Shown one piece after another: positions 22,795 through 33,780 of a stretch of DNA of 64,000 nucleotides; the first letter of the stretch is position 1, and every line of letters starts with the position of its first letter. Source of the stretch: Ignelater luminosus. Its lineage: Eukaryota > Arthropoda > Insecta > Coleoptera > Elateridae. The position numbers were made by a program, and so were the translations under genes. Below the pieces are notes generated by a model. The model worked only from the letters and a program-made list of their open reading frames with translations, ran no database searches and was not told the DNA's origin. The stretch covers positions 34,111 through 98,110 of the forward strand of contig VTPC01090942.1 of assembly GCA_011009095.1 (NCBI GenBank), read 5' to 3'.

Positions 22795-22980
22795 CATTTA
22801 AATAATTATTATACAACTCCACACACAGTTAAACTATAAGCATTTTTATTTTATAGGAGTACATTTTAAGTATTGTGTTTACAATAAATAATGAATCATA
22901 AGCTATTGTTTTTAATTACTTTCTTGTTGGTTTGTACACTGCAGGTACTGTTTTCCATTGTTAATGTAAGTTAAAATTAA
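22795..22980. other. 3' flank of block-B gene
   Basis: On the minus strand a candidate AATAAA poly(A) signal lies near 22850-22845 for the gene ending at 22985. Confidence 0.4.
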
Positions 22981-22984
22981 TTTT

Positions 22985-23266
22985 TTACCACAAGACTTTG
23001 GCGTGGTATGGTCCGTAATGATATGGTGCATATCCCCAATAATTGTAAGTCCAAGGATATTCCAAACGGTAGCCTGCGATGAAACCTGGTTTTGGTTCAG
23101 GTGCAGCCATGACAGCAACAGCAAACATTGCAAGGACGAGCACGAACTGCAAAAAGATTGTTAAGAATTAACTGTAAAGGTAATTACAGTAGGTATCATA
23201 CGTATTTTATCAGTTGATGTAATTTAAAGAAAGCTATATAATAATTGTACTTACCAATTTGAACAT
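22985..23266 (-). CDS. Nplp4-like short secreted peptide, Trp-ending subfamily (block B)
   Basis: Exon 1 is 23255..23266 (Met-Phe-Lys-Leu, donor GTAAG) and exon 2 is 22985..23146 (acceptor TTTTTGCAG). The intron is 108 nt and the product 57 aa. The signal core is FVLVLAMFAVAVMA, followed by the canonical linker APEPKPG. The tail is FIAGYRLEYPWTYNYWGYAP, then YHYGPYHAKVLW. It is almost colinear with the gene at 19313 (same length, same PWTYNYWGYAPYHYGP), so the two are probably a recent duplicate pair in opposite orientation. It is transcribed divergently from the gene at 24725, and the promoter interval between them now contains a mariner element. Confidence 0.92.
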
Positions 23267-23302
23267 TTTTGTAATTGTATGATAGCACAGTTTGATTGTT
23301 AG

Positions 23303-23343
23303 ACAAACTATATCCTAATATGTCTCATGTTCTGTTTATATAC
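23303..23343 (-). promoter_or_regulatory. Core promoter: TATA box plus initiator
   Basis: On the minus strand GTATATAAAC has its first TATA base at 23342, and TATAGTTTGT starts at 23312, 30 nt later. The ATG follows after 46 nt. Confidence 0.8.
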
Positions 23344-23714
23344 GAGTTTTTTAAATTACATTTTAATGAATATAACGTTTTTTTCAAGACATGATCTTAT
23401 CGATTATCTGTAATTAATCAGAGTTGGAAAGTGCTTAAAAAATTATGAAATGATTCATGTAAAATTTCCTGTATATGCATTCAAAGAAATTTATAAAGCT
23501 ATCTGGGGATTGTTTTAAAACACCAAATTGTCAGAAGGGAAATGACTACACTAACAGGAATCTGTAATTACCTTCTGAAAATCCTTTTTACTACTGTAAG
23601 GGAAGAAACATTCAGTTTCATCAATCTATAATATTATTTAAAGTTTGAAATTGTATTAATTATTTTATTATTACAGTATACATTGTATCTATTAAAATTA
23701 AATTAAAAGAATTT

Positions 23715-23724
23715 GTATATAAAT
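23715..23724 (+). promoter_or_regulatory. TATA box of the 24725 gene, separated from its initiator by a mariner
   Basis: GTATATAAAT lies 12 nt left of the mariner end. Removing the 932-nt element and one TA leaves 33 nt between this TATA and the TATAGTTTAT at 24683, close to the family spacing of about 30. I infer that it was the original TATA box of the gene at 24725. Confidence 0.7.
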
Positions 23725-23735
23725 AGGTTGTTATA

Positions 23736-24667
23736 CGAGGGTGATCTGAAAAGTTTCCGACCTAACAAAGATACAAGACATTTTTTCTGAAAATTTTTTT
23801 TTATTTTTCAACGTAATCTTCTTGTAACTCTACACACTTCTCCCAGCGATGCTCCCATCTCTGTAACCCGTCCAAATAGTACTCGGCATTTTTCTCTGCA
23901 AAATAATTGTTCACGAAGGTGATTGCCTCTTCATTTGATGAAAATCTTTGTCCTCCGAGCGCAATTTTTAGATGAGGGAACAAAAAGAAGTTGCTTGGGG
24001 CTAGATCTGTTTCGGGTGTATAATGGTGTATCCAAGTTTCATCTACAGTAATTAATCGGCGCCAAAACTCGGATTTATTTCGCATAAACTGCGCCAAAAG
24101 AGCGTTGGAAATATTCATTCGAACACGTTTTTGGTCTATCGTGAGCAAACGCGGCACCCAACGCGCGGACAGCTTTCTCATGCCTAAATGTTGATTTAAT
24201 ATGTGACAAACACGTTCTTTTGACATGTTCATAACCTCTGCTATTTCTCTCACTTTAATTCGGCGGTCGTCTAGTACCATTTGGTGAACTTTGGCGATGT
24301 TTTCGTCGGTAGTTGCAGTTTTTGGACGTCCCGAACGTTCATCGTCTCCCAAGCAGCCCAAAATTCCACTATGGAAAATGATGGTGCAGAGTCCCCATAC
24401 ACAGAATCCAACTCATCTTTTATTTGCAAAGGCGTATTGCCTTTCAAAAACAAATATTTAATGACAGCTCGATACTCGATTTTGTCCATTTTCACAAAAA
24501 AATTCACATCAACTCACTCAAATGACTGTTACATAAAAACTGCGCGTCCAAAATGGCTGAAACTTTGGTGAGTAACTGTCAACAGATGAACAACGAAATT
24601 CAGTAGCTTTTATTTACGAGTGCTGCCATCTTCACGTTGAGGTCGGAAACTTTTCAGACCACCCTCG
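23736..24667 (-). mobile_element. irritans-type mariner, internally deleted copy, inserted in a promoter
   Basis: Terminal repeats start CGAGGGTGATCTGAAAAGTT (left) and, on the other strand, CGAGGGTGGTCTGAAAAGTT (right), flanked by TA at 23734-23735 and 24668-24669; length 932. On the minus strand the transposase start (MNFFVKMDKIEYRAVIKYLF, ATG near 24507) is followed by SLGDDERSGR-type, SKERVCHILNQHLGMRKL and VDETWIHHYTPET segments, which are hallmarks of mariner. Compared with the copy at 53574 it lacks about 335 nt of the core, including the HQDNAPSH catalytic region, and a further 24 nt near 24350. The third catalytic Asp reads as Asn (LAPSNFF). It therefore cannot encode active transposase, although both ends are intact and it could in principle be mobilised in trans. 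Confidence 0.9.
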
Positions 24668-24681
24668 TAGATTATGTCAGG

Positions 24682-24692
24682 ATATAGTTTAT
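24682..24692 (+). promoter_or_regulatory. Initiator of the 24725 gene
   Basis: ATATAGTTTAT lies 42 nt before the ATG, the family distance. No TATA box is seen about 30 nt upstream; that position is now the mariner end and its target site. Confidence 0.65.
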
Positions 24693-24724
24693 CAATTATA
24701 CGATATCTCAACACAACGTCAAAC

Positions 24725-24951
24725 ATGCTCAAATTGGTAAATATGAAATTTGATCTCAGACTTATTTTTACAAAAACAACTTTAATATAAATTTTCAGTG
24801 TCTACTTGTACTTGCAATTTTCGTCGTTGCTATCATGGCTGCTCCCGAACCAAAACCAGGTCTCTTCGCGGCTTACCGTGCAGCTTACCCTTGGGGATAT
24901 GGTTGTTACTATTGTGCACCATTCTATTACAGAAATTACGTTTTATGGTAG
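24725..24951 (+). CDS. Nplp4-like short secreted peptide with a Cys pair (block B)
   Basis: Exons are 24725..24736 (Met-Leu-Lys-Leu, donor GTAAAT) and 24799..24951 (acceptor TTTTCAG). The intron is 62 nt and the product 54 aa. The signal core is CLLVLAIFVVAIMA, then the canonical APEPKPG. The tail is LFAAYRAAYPWGYGCYYCAP, then FYYRNYVLW. It keeps the block-B Pro-Trp and Leu-Trp ends, but the YNYWGYAPYH core has become YGCYYCAPFY, giving the only cysteines in a mature tail in this family. A candidate AATAAA is at 25157-25162. Its promoter has been split by a mariner. Either transcription uses another start or the gene is silenced; the frame is still intact, so any silencing would be recent. 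Confidence 0.85.
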
Positions 24952-25164
24952 AACACTTTATTGACTAACAAGAAACTAATTTTTAATTACCTAATTTCCA
25001 ATTTATTTTTTTTTATTGACTTATGACTTCAATATTTTTATTCATTTAGTTATTTTTTAATAATTGATTATTATTATTTATTAGGCTACAATGAAGATAT
25101 GTTCTAGAAACTTTTTATAATAATGTAGAATGTAATACAATTCTCTAATGCAAAGAAATAAATT

Positions 25165-27380
25165 CTTTAAATTAAATTGTTATTAATTGTAAATGAAAAC
25201 ATGAGCTAATTCTACTTTTGGTCTTGCAAAACACTGACTTCAACTGTATAAATTAAAATATTCATCGAAAGAACATAAAATGCAATATTCTATAAAGTCT
25301 GATAGCTGATCTTACTGATCTAGCAGATTTAACATTTAAAAATGGAAGTAGAAATTACTAAACGTATTTGTTTTATCATTTAAAAATATGATTTCTGCTA
25401 ATTAACTAAAAATCACAATCTTAGAAATTATAAAAGATTATGTTAAGATACTCCATGTTGTATTCTACTAGAACATTAGGTAACGCTCCAGTAGTTTTCC
25501 ATTGTGGACTAAAATCTGGATTCTTGGTTAATATTAATTACATGCTATTACTTATCGCCTTAGGCTTCTGATTTTAATATATAGTTCATTGAACTAATTT
25601 TTCTTTAAAATAGTTATTTAATAAGAAAGGTGACGTCACTGCTAGTTTAAGATTAATCTATAGACATCTAATAGTAAAGAATAATTTAAGATTATCTTGA
25701 AGAATCAACTTAGTTGTTGATTTTTAAACTAGACTGTCGTGTATTAATATTATTCAAAGAAAATAAATTGCTAATAGGTTCTTGCTTAGCCTATTTTAAT
25801 AAAAACACATGGTGGCATCTTTTATGTAATTGTTTGAAGTAACAATAATTTTCTTTTCTGTAGATTGTAACCAAATCCACACTATGCTTTGAAATAGAAA
25901 TAATAGTAAAAGCTAAAACAGTTATCCTTTATATTAGAAAAACTGCTGGTTAAAAGAAAGCTGATCCTATTGATCACAAAAACAAATATTTTTGCTTGTA
26001 TGGATTAAGATTTCGGGCGCTAAGCATTAGGGATTTATTGAAAGTCTTCAGACTTTCCCCTTTAGGTTTTATTTATACCAAGCTTGGTGTTGGGCGTTTT
26101 TGATCGACCTCATACCTACATATTCAAGAGAAGCAGCTTAAGAAATAATCCTCAGAATACGTCCACGGTTATCCTCTTGAATGACAATTATCACCCAATC
26201 AATCTTATTCAGAAACATCTGCCTATGACACATAGTATCTAATAAATAAACAGTGTAGCTCTTGGTTAGTAAATCAAAGTGCTAGGGGACGTTTCTATCA
26301 CCCAATATTGTCTAGTTCCTTCAGTCTATCACTTTTTGTCTGCCACAGATACAATACTGGTTGTTAACCTGTAATACTGAAGATAAACTTGAAGTTTCTT
26401 GGCAGAAACGGGATGCAGAATTATTAGATTTTGTCTTGAAAAGTGCAAGGTTGTTATCTGAATCTAGCTTTTTAACAGAGACCAGATGGTACTACCTTTA
26501 AGTTTAAAGATTGATTTCAGTTCTTATAGAATTTACATAGCAAGCATGTGTTAGCTTTTGCTGAAGTGCAATCTTCTTAGGCTAGGGTCTTTTTTTGTAG
26601 GAGATTAGAAATAAAAAATTTTCTCAATTAGTGGTTTTGAAAAGTTCAGTTACGGATTTCAGCTATAGTGGGTTTTTTTGTTTTTTGATTTTTAAATCAT
26701 TACTTTATGATGTACCTTTATTTTTAGAAAAGCCAAACATTAAAAGGTAACCGTTGTCAAACTATAATTTTCTGTACATTTGATACAAGATAAAAAGAGT
26801 CATGCGACCATAGACTTTAAATGCGAAGATATAGATTATTTTCAAAGTTCTCTTAACATTGTTTTACAAAAATCGGTTTTTAGACAAAAGTGCAGTTTTA
26901 CAATATAATTCGTAAACATGTCCGTGCAAACAAAATATTTTCTGAAGAGACCTATAGATTCCCAATCAGGAACTGTTAAATTAGATGTGTTATAAAGTAC
27001 ACACAGTATATGCTCGAAGGACTCGTTTTTCATTTGTCGTTTGTTCTTAATTTCAGCCTTAATGTAAACTTATATTTTGCAGCGTTATCTATCTTCTTAA
27101 ATTTTAGTTTCTTTGCTATAATTAAAAATTATGTATGTCAGTTAATTTAGATTTATGCCTAAGACTTGTTAAAATCCCATGTCTAAAAATGTTGATTTAT
27201 TTATAATATTCTTTTTATCTATTAATGCAATAACCAAAAATATTAAAAAACAAATAAAAATAAAATTTCCATGTAGGAATAATAGGGAATGGATACTGCG
27301 TATGTTAGATTTAATCTATGAATTGTCTATCTTTGTTAATAGCACATACCGTATGTTGTATCTATTACGATATAACTCAA
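25165..27380. other. AT-rich intergenic DNA
   Basis: No gene, terminal repeat or array is recognised in this stretch. Confidence 0.4.
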
Positions 27381-27389
27381 TTTACAAAA

Positions 27390-27432
27390 ACATATAAAAG
27401 CGCCCTGTTGCGTGCTTTCAAGCATAATTTGC
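27390..27432 (+). promoter_or_regulatory. Core promoter: TATA box plus initiator-like site
   Basis: ACATATAAAAG at 27390 and CATAATTTGC at 27423 are about 32 nt apart. The ATG is 44 nt after the latter. Both boxes are weaker versions of the family motifs. Confidence 0.6.
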
Positions 27433-27466
27433 TAAACAAACTTAAAAACCGCAATAACTGATCAAA

Positions 27467-27732
27467 ATGTTTAAATCGGTAAGTAAAAACCAATACAAAC
27501 ATTTAGTTGTAATAATGTGCACTCTACTGTGTATTATTATCGATAATATCGAGATATTTGAACCTATAAAGTATTTTTTTTATTTTAGCTTCTTCTCGTT
27601 CTTGCAATTTTTGCCGTAGCCATTACCGTTCCTAAACCCAAACCCCAATTACTTTCAGCCTTTCCTTATGCCTATCGAACATATGGTTATGCTCCTTTCT
27701 ATGATGGTTTTATCGGGGGTGTTGTTCTTTAG
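27467..27732 (+). CDS. Nplp4-like short secreted peptide, intermediate type
   Basis: Exons are 27467..27478 (Met-Phe-Lys-Ser, donor GTAAGT) and 27589..27732 (acceptor TATTTTAG). The intron is 110 nt and the product 51 aa. The signal core is LLLVLAIFAVAIT. The linker is VPKPKPQ, in place of APEPKPQ. The tail is LLSAFPYAYRTYGYAPFYDG, then FIGGVVL. It shares YGYAP with blocks A and B and the short length of block C, but ends in a hydrophobic Gly-Gly-Val-Val-Leu seen nowhere else here. The Ser at codon 4 is also unique. All splice and promoter elements are in place, so I call it intact. Confidence 0.88.
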
Positions 27733-27739
27733 AAGGTTG

Positions 27740-30700
27740 AAGCAACTTCGATTACTGTTCATTAGTTTAATTCTGTCTACAATAATATGAATTCTTAGAA
27801 TTTGTTTTCAATTTATTTTTATTATTTATTATTCATTGCTTTTTTTTAATTTTAACGTTCATCATCTTGTCAGTTAAATCGTGCGCAAGAAAATTGCATT
27901 ATAGACTAGATTTGAATCTCAATGTTAGAGCAACAGTTGGTAAGAATGAAATCAAAACACCAGAAAATTCATATTCCAACAAACTATCAAATGAATTAAT
28001 CAAATTCAGATTAAAAAATTGAGTATCGCTTAATTCAAGATTGAATGCAAGTCAGGCATTGAAAAAATACATTATCTGCAGAAAAAACTGCACTCTTAAC
28101 TATGCCCAAAACCTATTTGATCACTATTAGAGATGTTATAACCTGGAATCAAAGTTTCTGGGCATCTCACATAAGATGTATATGCAATTAGAAAAATAAG
28201 CATACAATTTGCCTTTCACTTAATTCTTTCATTTTTTTCTACAAACCTATTGACTTTAATACTAAAATTCAGAAGGCAAACTTGAAAAAATCTGCTGTTC
28301 AAATTAATTAATATGCTTTAATGGCTGAAGATGCATTTATGTATCGGAAAATTGAAGTTGCTGTGATGCCATATGTCATAAAGTTTGCTGTCTTGCTTTG
28401 TAAAAATGATGCATTAAAGAACCCTGCAATATAACTGTGGGGCAAAAGCTGGTACCATCTTTAAACTTTTTTTTACTCTTTGCTTTGTTTGTTCTATAAA
28501 GTGGACTGGGATTAATGGTCAATAAGGACAATTTCGACACTGTTTAACTAACAACCAGTTGACTATTTAAAAAGAGTAAATCTTCAACAGTTGAATCATA
28601 CTGAGACTCTTTATTTTGATTACCAACTAGTACAGATTAGAAGCTTTCCCAGTTTATTCTGAAAAACAGAAAATAGATTGAATAAAAAGTGACTAAATTC
28701 GATATTTTGGATGAAGATAAAAAAAGCCTGAGAGTCTATGCTATAGGTTTCAATAAGACTAACGCTTGTAGAGATGTGTCAGTGTGTTGTAGGCCCTACG
28801 CCTCTTCGGTTTCCGTGATCGAGCAGGTTTCAGTCGTTCTCAGGAACCACTAGCGCAACGGCAATCAAGAAGAATGGTTAAACACATTTCGAAAAAAAAC
28901 TTAGAACTATAATAACTCTTTCCTAAGCCGTTTTCAGAGTTTCTCAAACTGCCTTATTTCAGATCTTTCTCTTATCCTCTCAATGTTAAACAAAACAAGC
29001 CTCAGGAATTACTTTTGCTTTTTACCATATATTATTCTATGGGAAACGAATTGGGCACATAGATATTTGTATGTCCAAAAGCAGTAAACTGTGGGCAGTC
29101 TTTGGTTCCTTTTGGTCAAACAATAGACAATACTAAAAGTCTACTTGGGACCAGCATTGTCTTGATTTTCATTTTAATAAAATCTAACCTAACCTTACTG
29201 GTGAAAACAGGTCAGAATGTCCACGCGTCTATTGTTTAGTGTGCGAAGGAAGGATCGTAGGTGGGCTCAAAAGCAAGATACTTGGATCAAGACCCCAAAC
29301 ATACAACAACGAAATTATTTCAACTATCAATCACCATTACTTGTTTTAATAAAGCAGCTGTCTCTACTGTCTTTTTGACCCTCAAGATAACGTTTCTCTT
29401 TTGTAGAAAATTGACACTCTATTTAGCAATGTAAGTAATTTTCATTAAATTTTCTAAATACCTCTGCGCCTTTAAAAGTTTTAAAATACATGATGTCATT
29501 TTTTTTCAGGCAAAAAGTATATGATTAGAAAAGCTGCTTTTGAAGATCCTGAGGTTTTGCATTTGTCCACCAGCAGCTTCATCTTAATGCAATTCTTAAA
29601 TATCTTGAAGCAAAAAGTTTTCTCAAAACGTAAATCTAATACTCTTCTAGAGAAGCCACTTTCGGGCAAAGTAGCTTTAGTGTATTAGAGTCATTTTTTT
29701 ATTACCTCTTTTGGTTTACTCTAAGGAATATTCTTTAACTTCTCAGTTAAGACAGAAATAAATGGGCCTCTTGAGGAATCAGTGGACAATGCAACAACAA
29801 CCTACTTAGACGCTGACATTAGTAAGACAGTAATAGGAAGGCCAGACCAATCTCCTAAAAACTCAAGATTTTAGTCTATTTAGATTGCAGCACAAACAAT
29901 AGTTAGGTATGCAAATCACAATTGTAAAAACATAAACAAGTCCTCCAGGCAGGATTATGTGTGAGTGGGACCTCTGCGGATTCAAACCAAGAGTTTTTTA
30001 TTGTTAGAAATTTTTTATTTGAAACTTACGTAAAAGCCCAAATGTACATTAGTCGATACAAATTTGTTAATTGTTTATTATCTGCTTTGATGCACCAACC
30101 ACTCTTGTTGTTACGTCATGAATTTAATTTTGGTAAAAAAAGTTTCAACCTCCCCACTATTTAATGGGTGGCAGTGGGTTTTTGACTGCTGAAATAATTA
30201 TTTAAGAATTGAAGACAGCTAAGTCATTTTTCCAACAACAACAACGTTATAAAGTATTAAGAATACATTACGTCGATTCTTTCGACATACTTATACAGTA
30301 AAACAAATGAGAATCACTCAAATCAAATGATAGAATTTTTCTTCAAAATTTTGTTTTTTTATTTTTTTAGTTGAGTGCCGCAAAAGACGACTTCACTATT
30401 GACAGACCTTAATTTTAGATATGAAAATTCTGATAGTTGACGGTGCTTTATTGAGTCATGGTGTAATCTATATCTAAGAACTAATGAAAATGACCTTTTC
30501 TTAGAAAATGAAAATCTCGTTCTCAGATGACTAATTTTGCGGACCTCGTTTATGTGGATACCCACAAATTACCTTTGAATAATGTATATGAATGTTGCTA
30601 GAAGAAAACTCCTCAACCCTAATAGAGGTTTTTGACTGAATTTGATATGATTTCTGGTTTTCTTGTTCGTTTTTGTTTAGTTAGCAAATGAACGCGTTAT

Positions 30701-32470
30701 CTCGCATTTAGTATGTAAGACATGTAAGATTCTATACAAAAGGCCTTGCATGGGCAGTCTAAGAATCCATTTGAAGTTTTTAATGTAATTCCATATAAAG
30801 TTATAAACTACGTTTTTAAACGTAAAATAATGCAGACAACAATCAGCTGTTAGCATCAGAAACAGTCAATCATTTTAGTTATGTTGCTTAACGTTTTGTG
30901 ATTTTGTTGTTTCCCCAACTTACATGTGATGACATTGCGTTTTCAGCAATTCAACCTTGTGAACTTGCCTTCATCTACTTTCCAGACATTTCAAGACAAG
31001 AGGACTTCAAACAGCTTCCAGTCTTGCTAGTTGTTTGCACGTCGAATTCAAACAGGCCTTATATGTAATTTTTTAATGATGTCTACGAATGCAGCAGCCC
31101 TCTTATTTTCCACCACAAGCCGCCACTGCGTATTAGTATTAATTAGACCGATAATATTAAACAATTTTCTTAATGTATTTTCAATAATAATTAAACTTAA
31201 GTAACTACAAGTAACGCTAAATTCCTCTAAAACGTTTTTTCATTTCATAAAACAAATGAGTTTTTAGAAGAAAGCAATTGTTACGCATTCTGTTTTTATT
31301 ACACAGATTGCTTTTCTGACGTAGCTTGTAAATGTGTTAAATTTACGCTAAAATATTGAAAATATAAATAAACGGGAAATGTTTTTTAAACAAAGTGCAC
31401 TGAACTACACGCCATTGAAACGTATAAGCGAACATTAATCCTAATTCTTACAATAAGTTAAGAAGCTTACCACCACGACAACAACCGAAATTCATTTTTC
31501 TTGTTGCTCTAAACGAACCGTGAAATTTTCCTTCCCCTCAAATGAAACTTTCTTCCCTAAGATTTATTAACAAATTGTGTTTTGGGTCCAACAATTCTAC
31601 GCTTGAACAAGATTCGGTAGCCACACCCTTTCCTACTACTATAGGTTACTTGCTAATCGAACCCTCCAGCCAACGTTATTAAATGTGTACGCTATAGCTG
31701 ACACATCCGGGGTTACTGAACCCGATGCGTTTCCGCTGCACAATACAAGAACATTTTCATTAATTAAGAGAGCACTGCGATAAATCTACAAAGCTTTGGT
31801 GACAAGAATAGAAATGCACTCTCCTTATCCCTTCCCACTTTTTTATGTATTCATCCTATCTTTGAGGTTTGAAAGATTTGGTAGGTGGGTGGTTTCCATT
31901 ATCTGAGAAACAGACAGAAAATGATAGTCTTTTCTTTTTTATTTTTTCGCAAACTTTTTAAAAGCATAATAATTACATAAATTAGTAGTAAAAGTGTTCT
32001 TTCATAGTGTTACTAAAATGGGAAAGACTGAATGATTTTTTTTTTCTTTATTGTAATAATTTTTCAGCAACTTCTTTTTGTGAGCGTTATTTTGTGAACT
32101 GAAAGCAAATAAAAGCAGTGTGACAGACACCGACGCCGCCGTAGCTTCGCGGAATACATTTTGATGTTAACAAGATTTCCGAAAGGCGTCTTACGTACGA
32201 CGTTAATAATGCGGTTTTTGAAATGAAAGCTACGTCATCAGATACTGATAAAGTTGTTAGAGATTGAAGTTTCTCGCTAAATTTGGAATAATGAAGTATA
32301 TAAATCACGTATTTGATGAGCTGTTTAGAATATTATATTAAGTTCTTTTTAAATCATTAACAAATTACATTTCCTTGAATATCAATTTCTGGAATAGGCC
32401 TAAATTGTGTACTGTCTTAAGTGAACGGCGATTTTTTCCACAAAAGCATTCCATAAACTTCATTCATTTC
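27740..32470. other. Long AT-rich gene-poor stretch
   Basis: Nearly 4.7 kb in which I recognise no gene, no terminal repeats and no array. Small open frames (for example 29961-30164 plus and 30359-30565 minus) lack motifs and paralogues. A short plus reading near 29520-29570 (IRKAAFEDPEVLHL) looks protein-like but stands alone. Confidence 0.4.
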
Positions 32471-32472
32471 TA

Positions 32473-33778
32473 AAGGGTTTTCCAATAAGAGATGTTATTT
32501 TGATATTCAAAGAAAAGTGCCATTTTTTAATATAAATGATCGGATGTTTATTTCATTATAAAGAGGAAGGTATGCCGTTAATAGTGGAAAATAACATCAG
32601 GCAAATGACCACCACGACCACGCTTACAGGACAATATCCTTTTCATGAAATTTTCCATAACCAAATCGCAAAGTGGCTGCCCTATGTCCTCGATAGCCTC
32701 ACGAATTCCATCTTTGAGGTCTTGAATCGACGCTGGGCTGTTGGCGTAGACCTTCTCTTTCACGTGGCCCCAAAGAAAGAAGTCGCAAGGTGTTAAATCA
32801 CAAGATCTCGGTGGCCAATTGTGATCACCTCTTCGAGAGATAACACGGTCCGGAAACTTTTTCCGTAAAAGATCAATGGTTTCGTTGCTTGTGTGGCACG
32901 TAGCGCCGTCTTGTTGAAAGTAAACGTTGTCCAGATCAATACCATCCAATTCCGGCCATAAAAAATCGTTAATCATCTCTCGATAGCGCAATCCAGTCAC
33001 CGTAACTGTTGCTCCAGCCTCATTTTCGAAAAAAGTAAGGTCCAATGACTCCGCCGGACCATAAACCGCACCAAACAGTCACACGTTGAGGATAGAGAGA
33101 CTTTTCAACAATAACTCTTGGATTTTCTGAGCCCCAGATCCGACAATTTTGCTTGTTGACGAAGCCACCGAGGTGGAAATGGGCCTCATCACTCAAGATG
33201 ATTTTTCGATGGAATTCTGGATCATTTTCATGCATTTCAACGACCCAATCAGCAAAGACACGACGTTGTTGATGATCGGCCGGCTTGAGTTCTTGTGTTA
33301 ACTGGACTTTATAAGCCTTAAGACCCAAATCTTTATGCAAAATACGGTGTAATGACGTTTGTGGAATGGCTAATTCCAAAGAACGACGAGGAATGGACAA
33401 ACCTGGGTTTTCTTTAACACTTTCGGCTACAACAGCAATATTCTCGGCTGTTCTTGAGCGACGTGCACGGGTTTTATTCTTCACATCACTAACTTGTCCC
33501 AAGAGCTCGAATTTTTTCACCAATTTCTGTATTGCGGTCCGACAAGGTGCTTCACGGTGACCCAAAAATGTTCGAATTTTACGAACCGTCTCTGCCAAAT
33601 TTTCACCATTTTTATAGTGAATTTTAATAATTTCAATGCGTTGTTGAAGCGTGTATCGTTCCATATTTATTAATGGCGTAGTTTCTACTTGTCAAATGTC
33701 AAAAAATGATAGCTTCAAAAGTGACATCTACCGAAATAGCGGGCTATTCAAAATAACACCTCTTATTGGAAAACCCTT
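32473..33778 (-). mobile_element. DD41D mariner-family (rosa-like) DNA transposon
   Basis: The inverted ends AAGGGTTTTCCAATAAGAG are nearly identical over about 30 nt and flanked by TA (32471-32472 and 33779-33780); the element is 1306 nt. It contains one transposase reading on the minus strand, in two overlapping pieces. The ends and TA duplication fit Tc1/mariner. Only one frameshift is visible in the coding part, so the copy is comparatively young. Confidence 0.88.
32578..33664 (-). pseudogene. DD41D transposase with one frameshift
   Basis: The N-terminal 214 residues (33020-33664) start MERYTLQQRIEIIKIHYKNG and hold the helix-turn-helix DNA-binding region, then IILSDEAHFHLGGFVNKQN with the first catalytic Asp. 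After a slip in a T run near 33030-33036 the frame continues at 32578-33045 with VYFQQDGATCHTSNETIDL (second Asp) and CDLTPCDFFLWGHVKEK (third Asp). I count 41 residues between the second and third Asp, hence DD41D. That spacing and the SDEAHF/QQDGA/DFFLWG wording fit the rosa-like branch of Tc1/mariner. The product would cut and rejoin DNA at TA sites; as written it is broken by the single frame change. Confidence 0.85.
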
Positions 33779-33780
33779 TA

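Noticed and set aside
27740-32470. Search for a hidden host gene in the largest gap
   Set aside because: No open frame with recognisable motifs, no MFKL-type exon and no TATATAA plus initiator pair was found on either strand.
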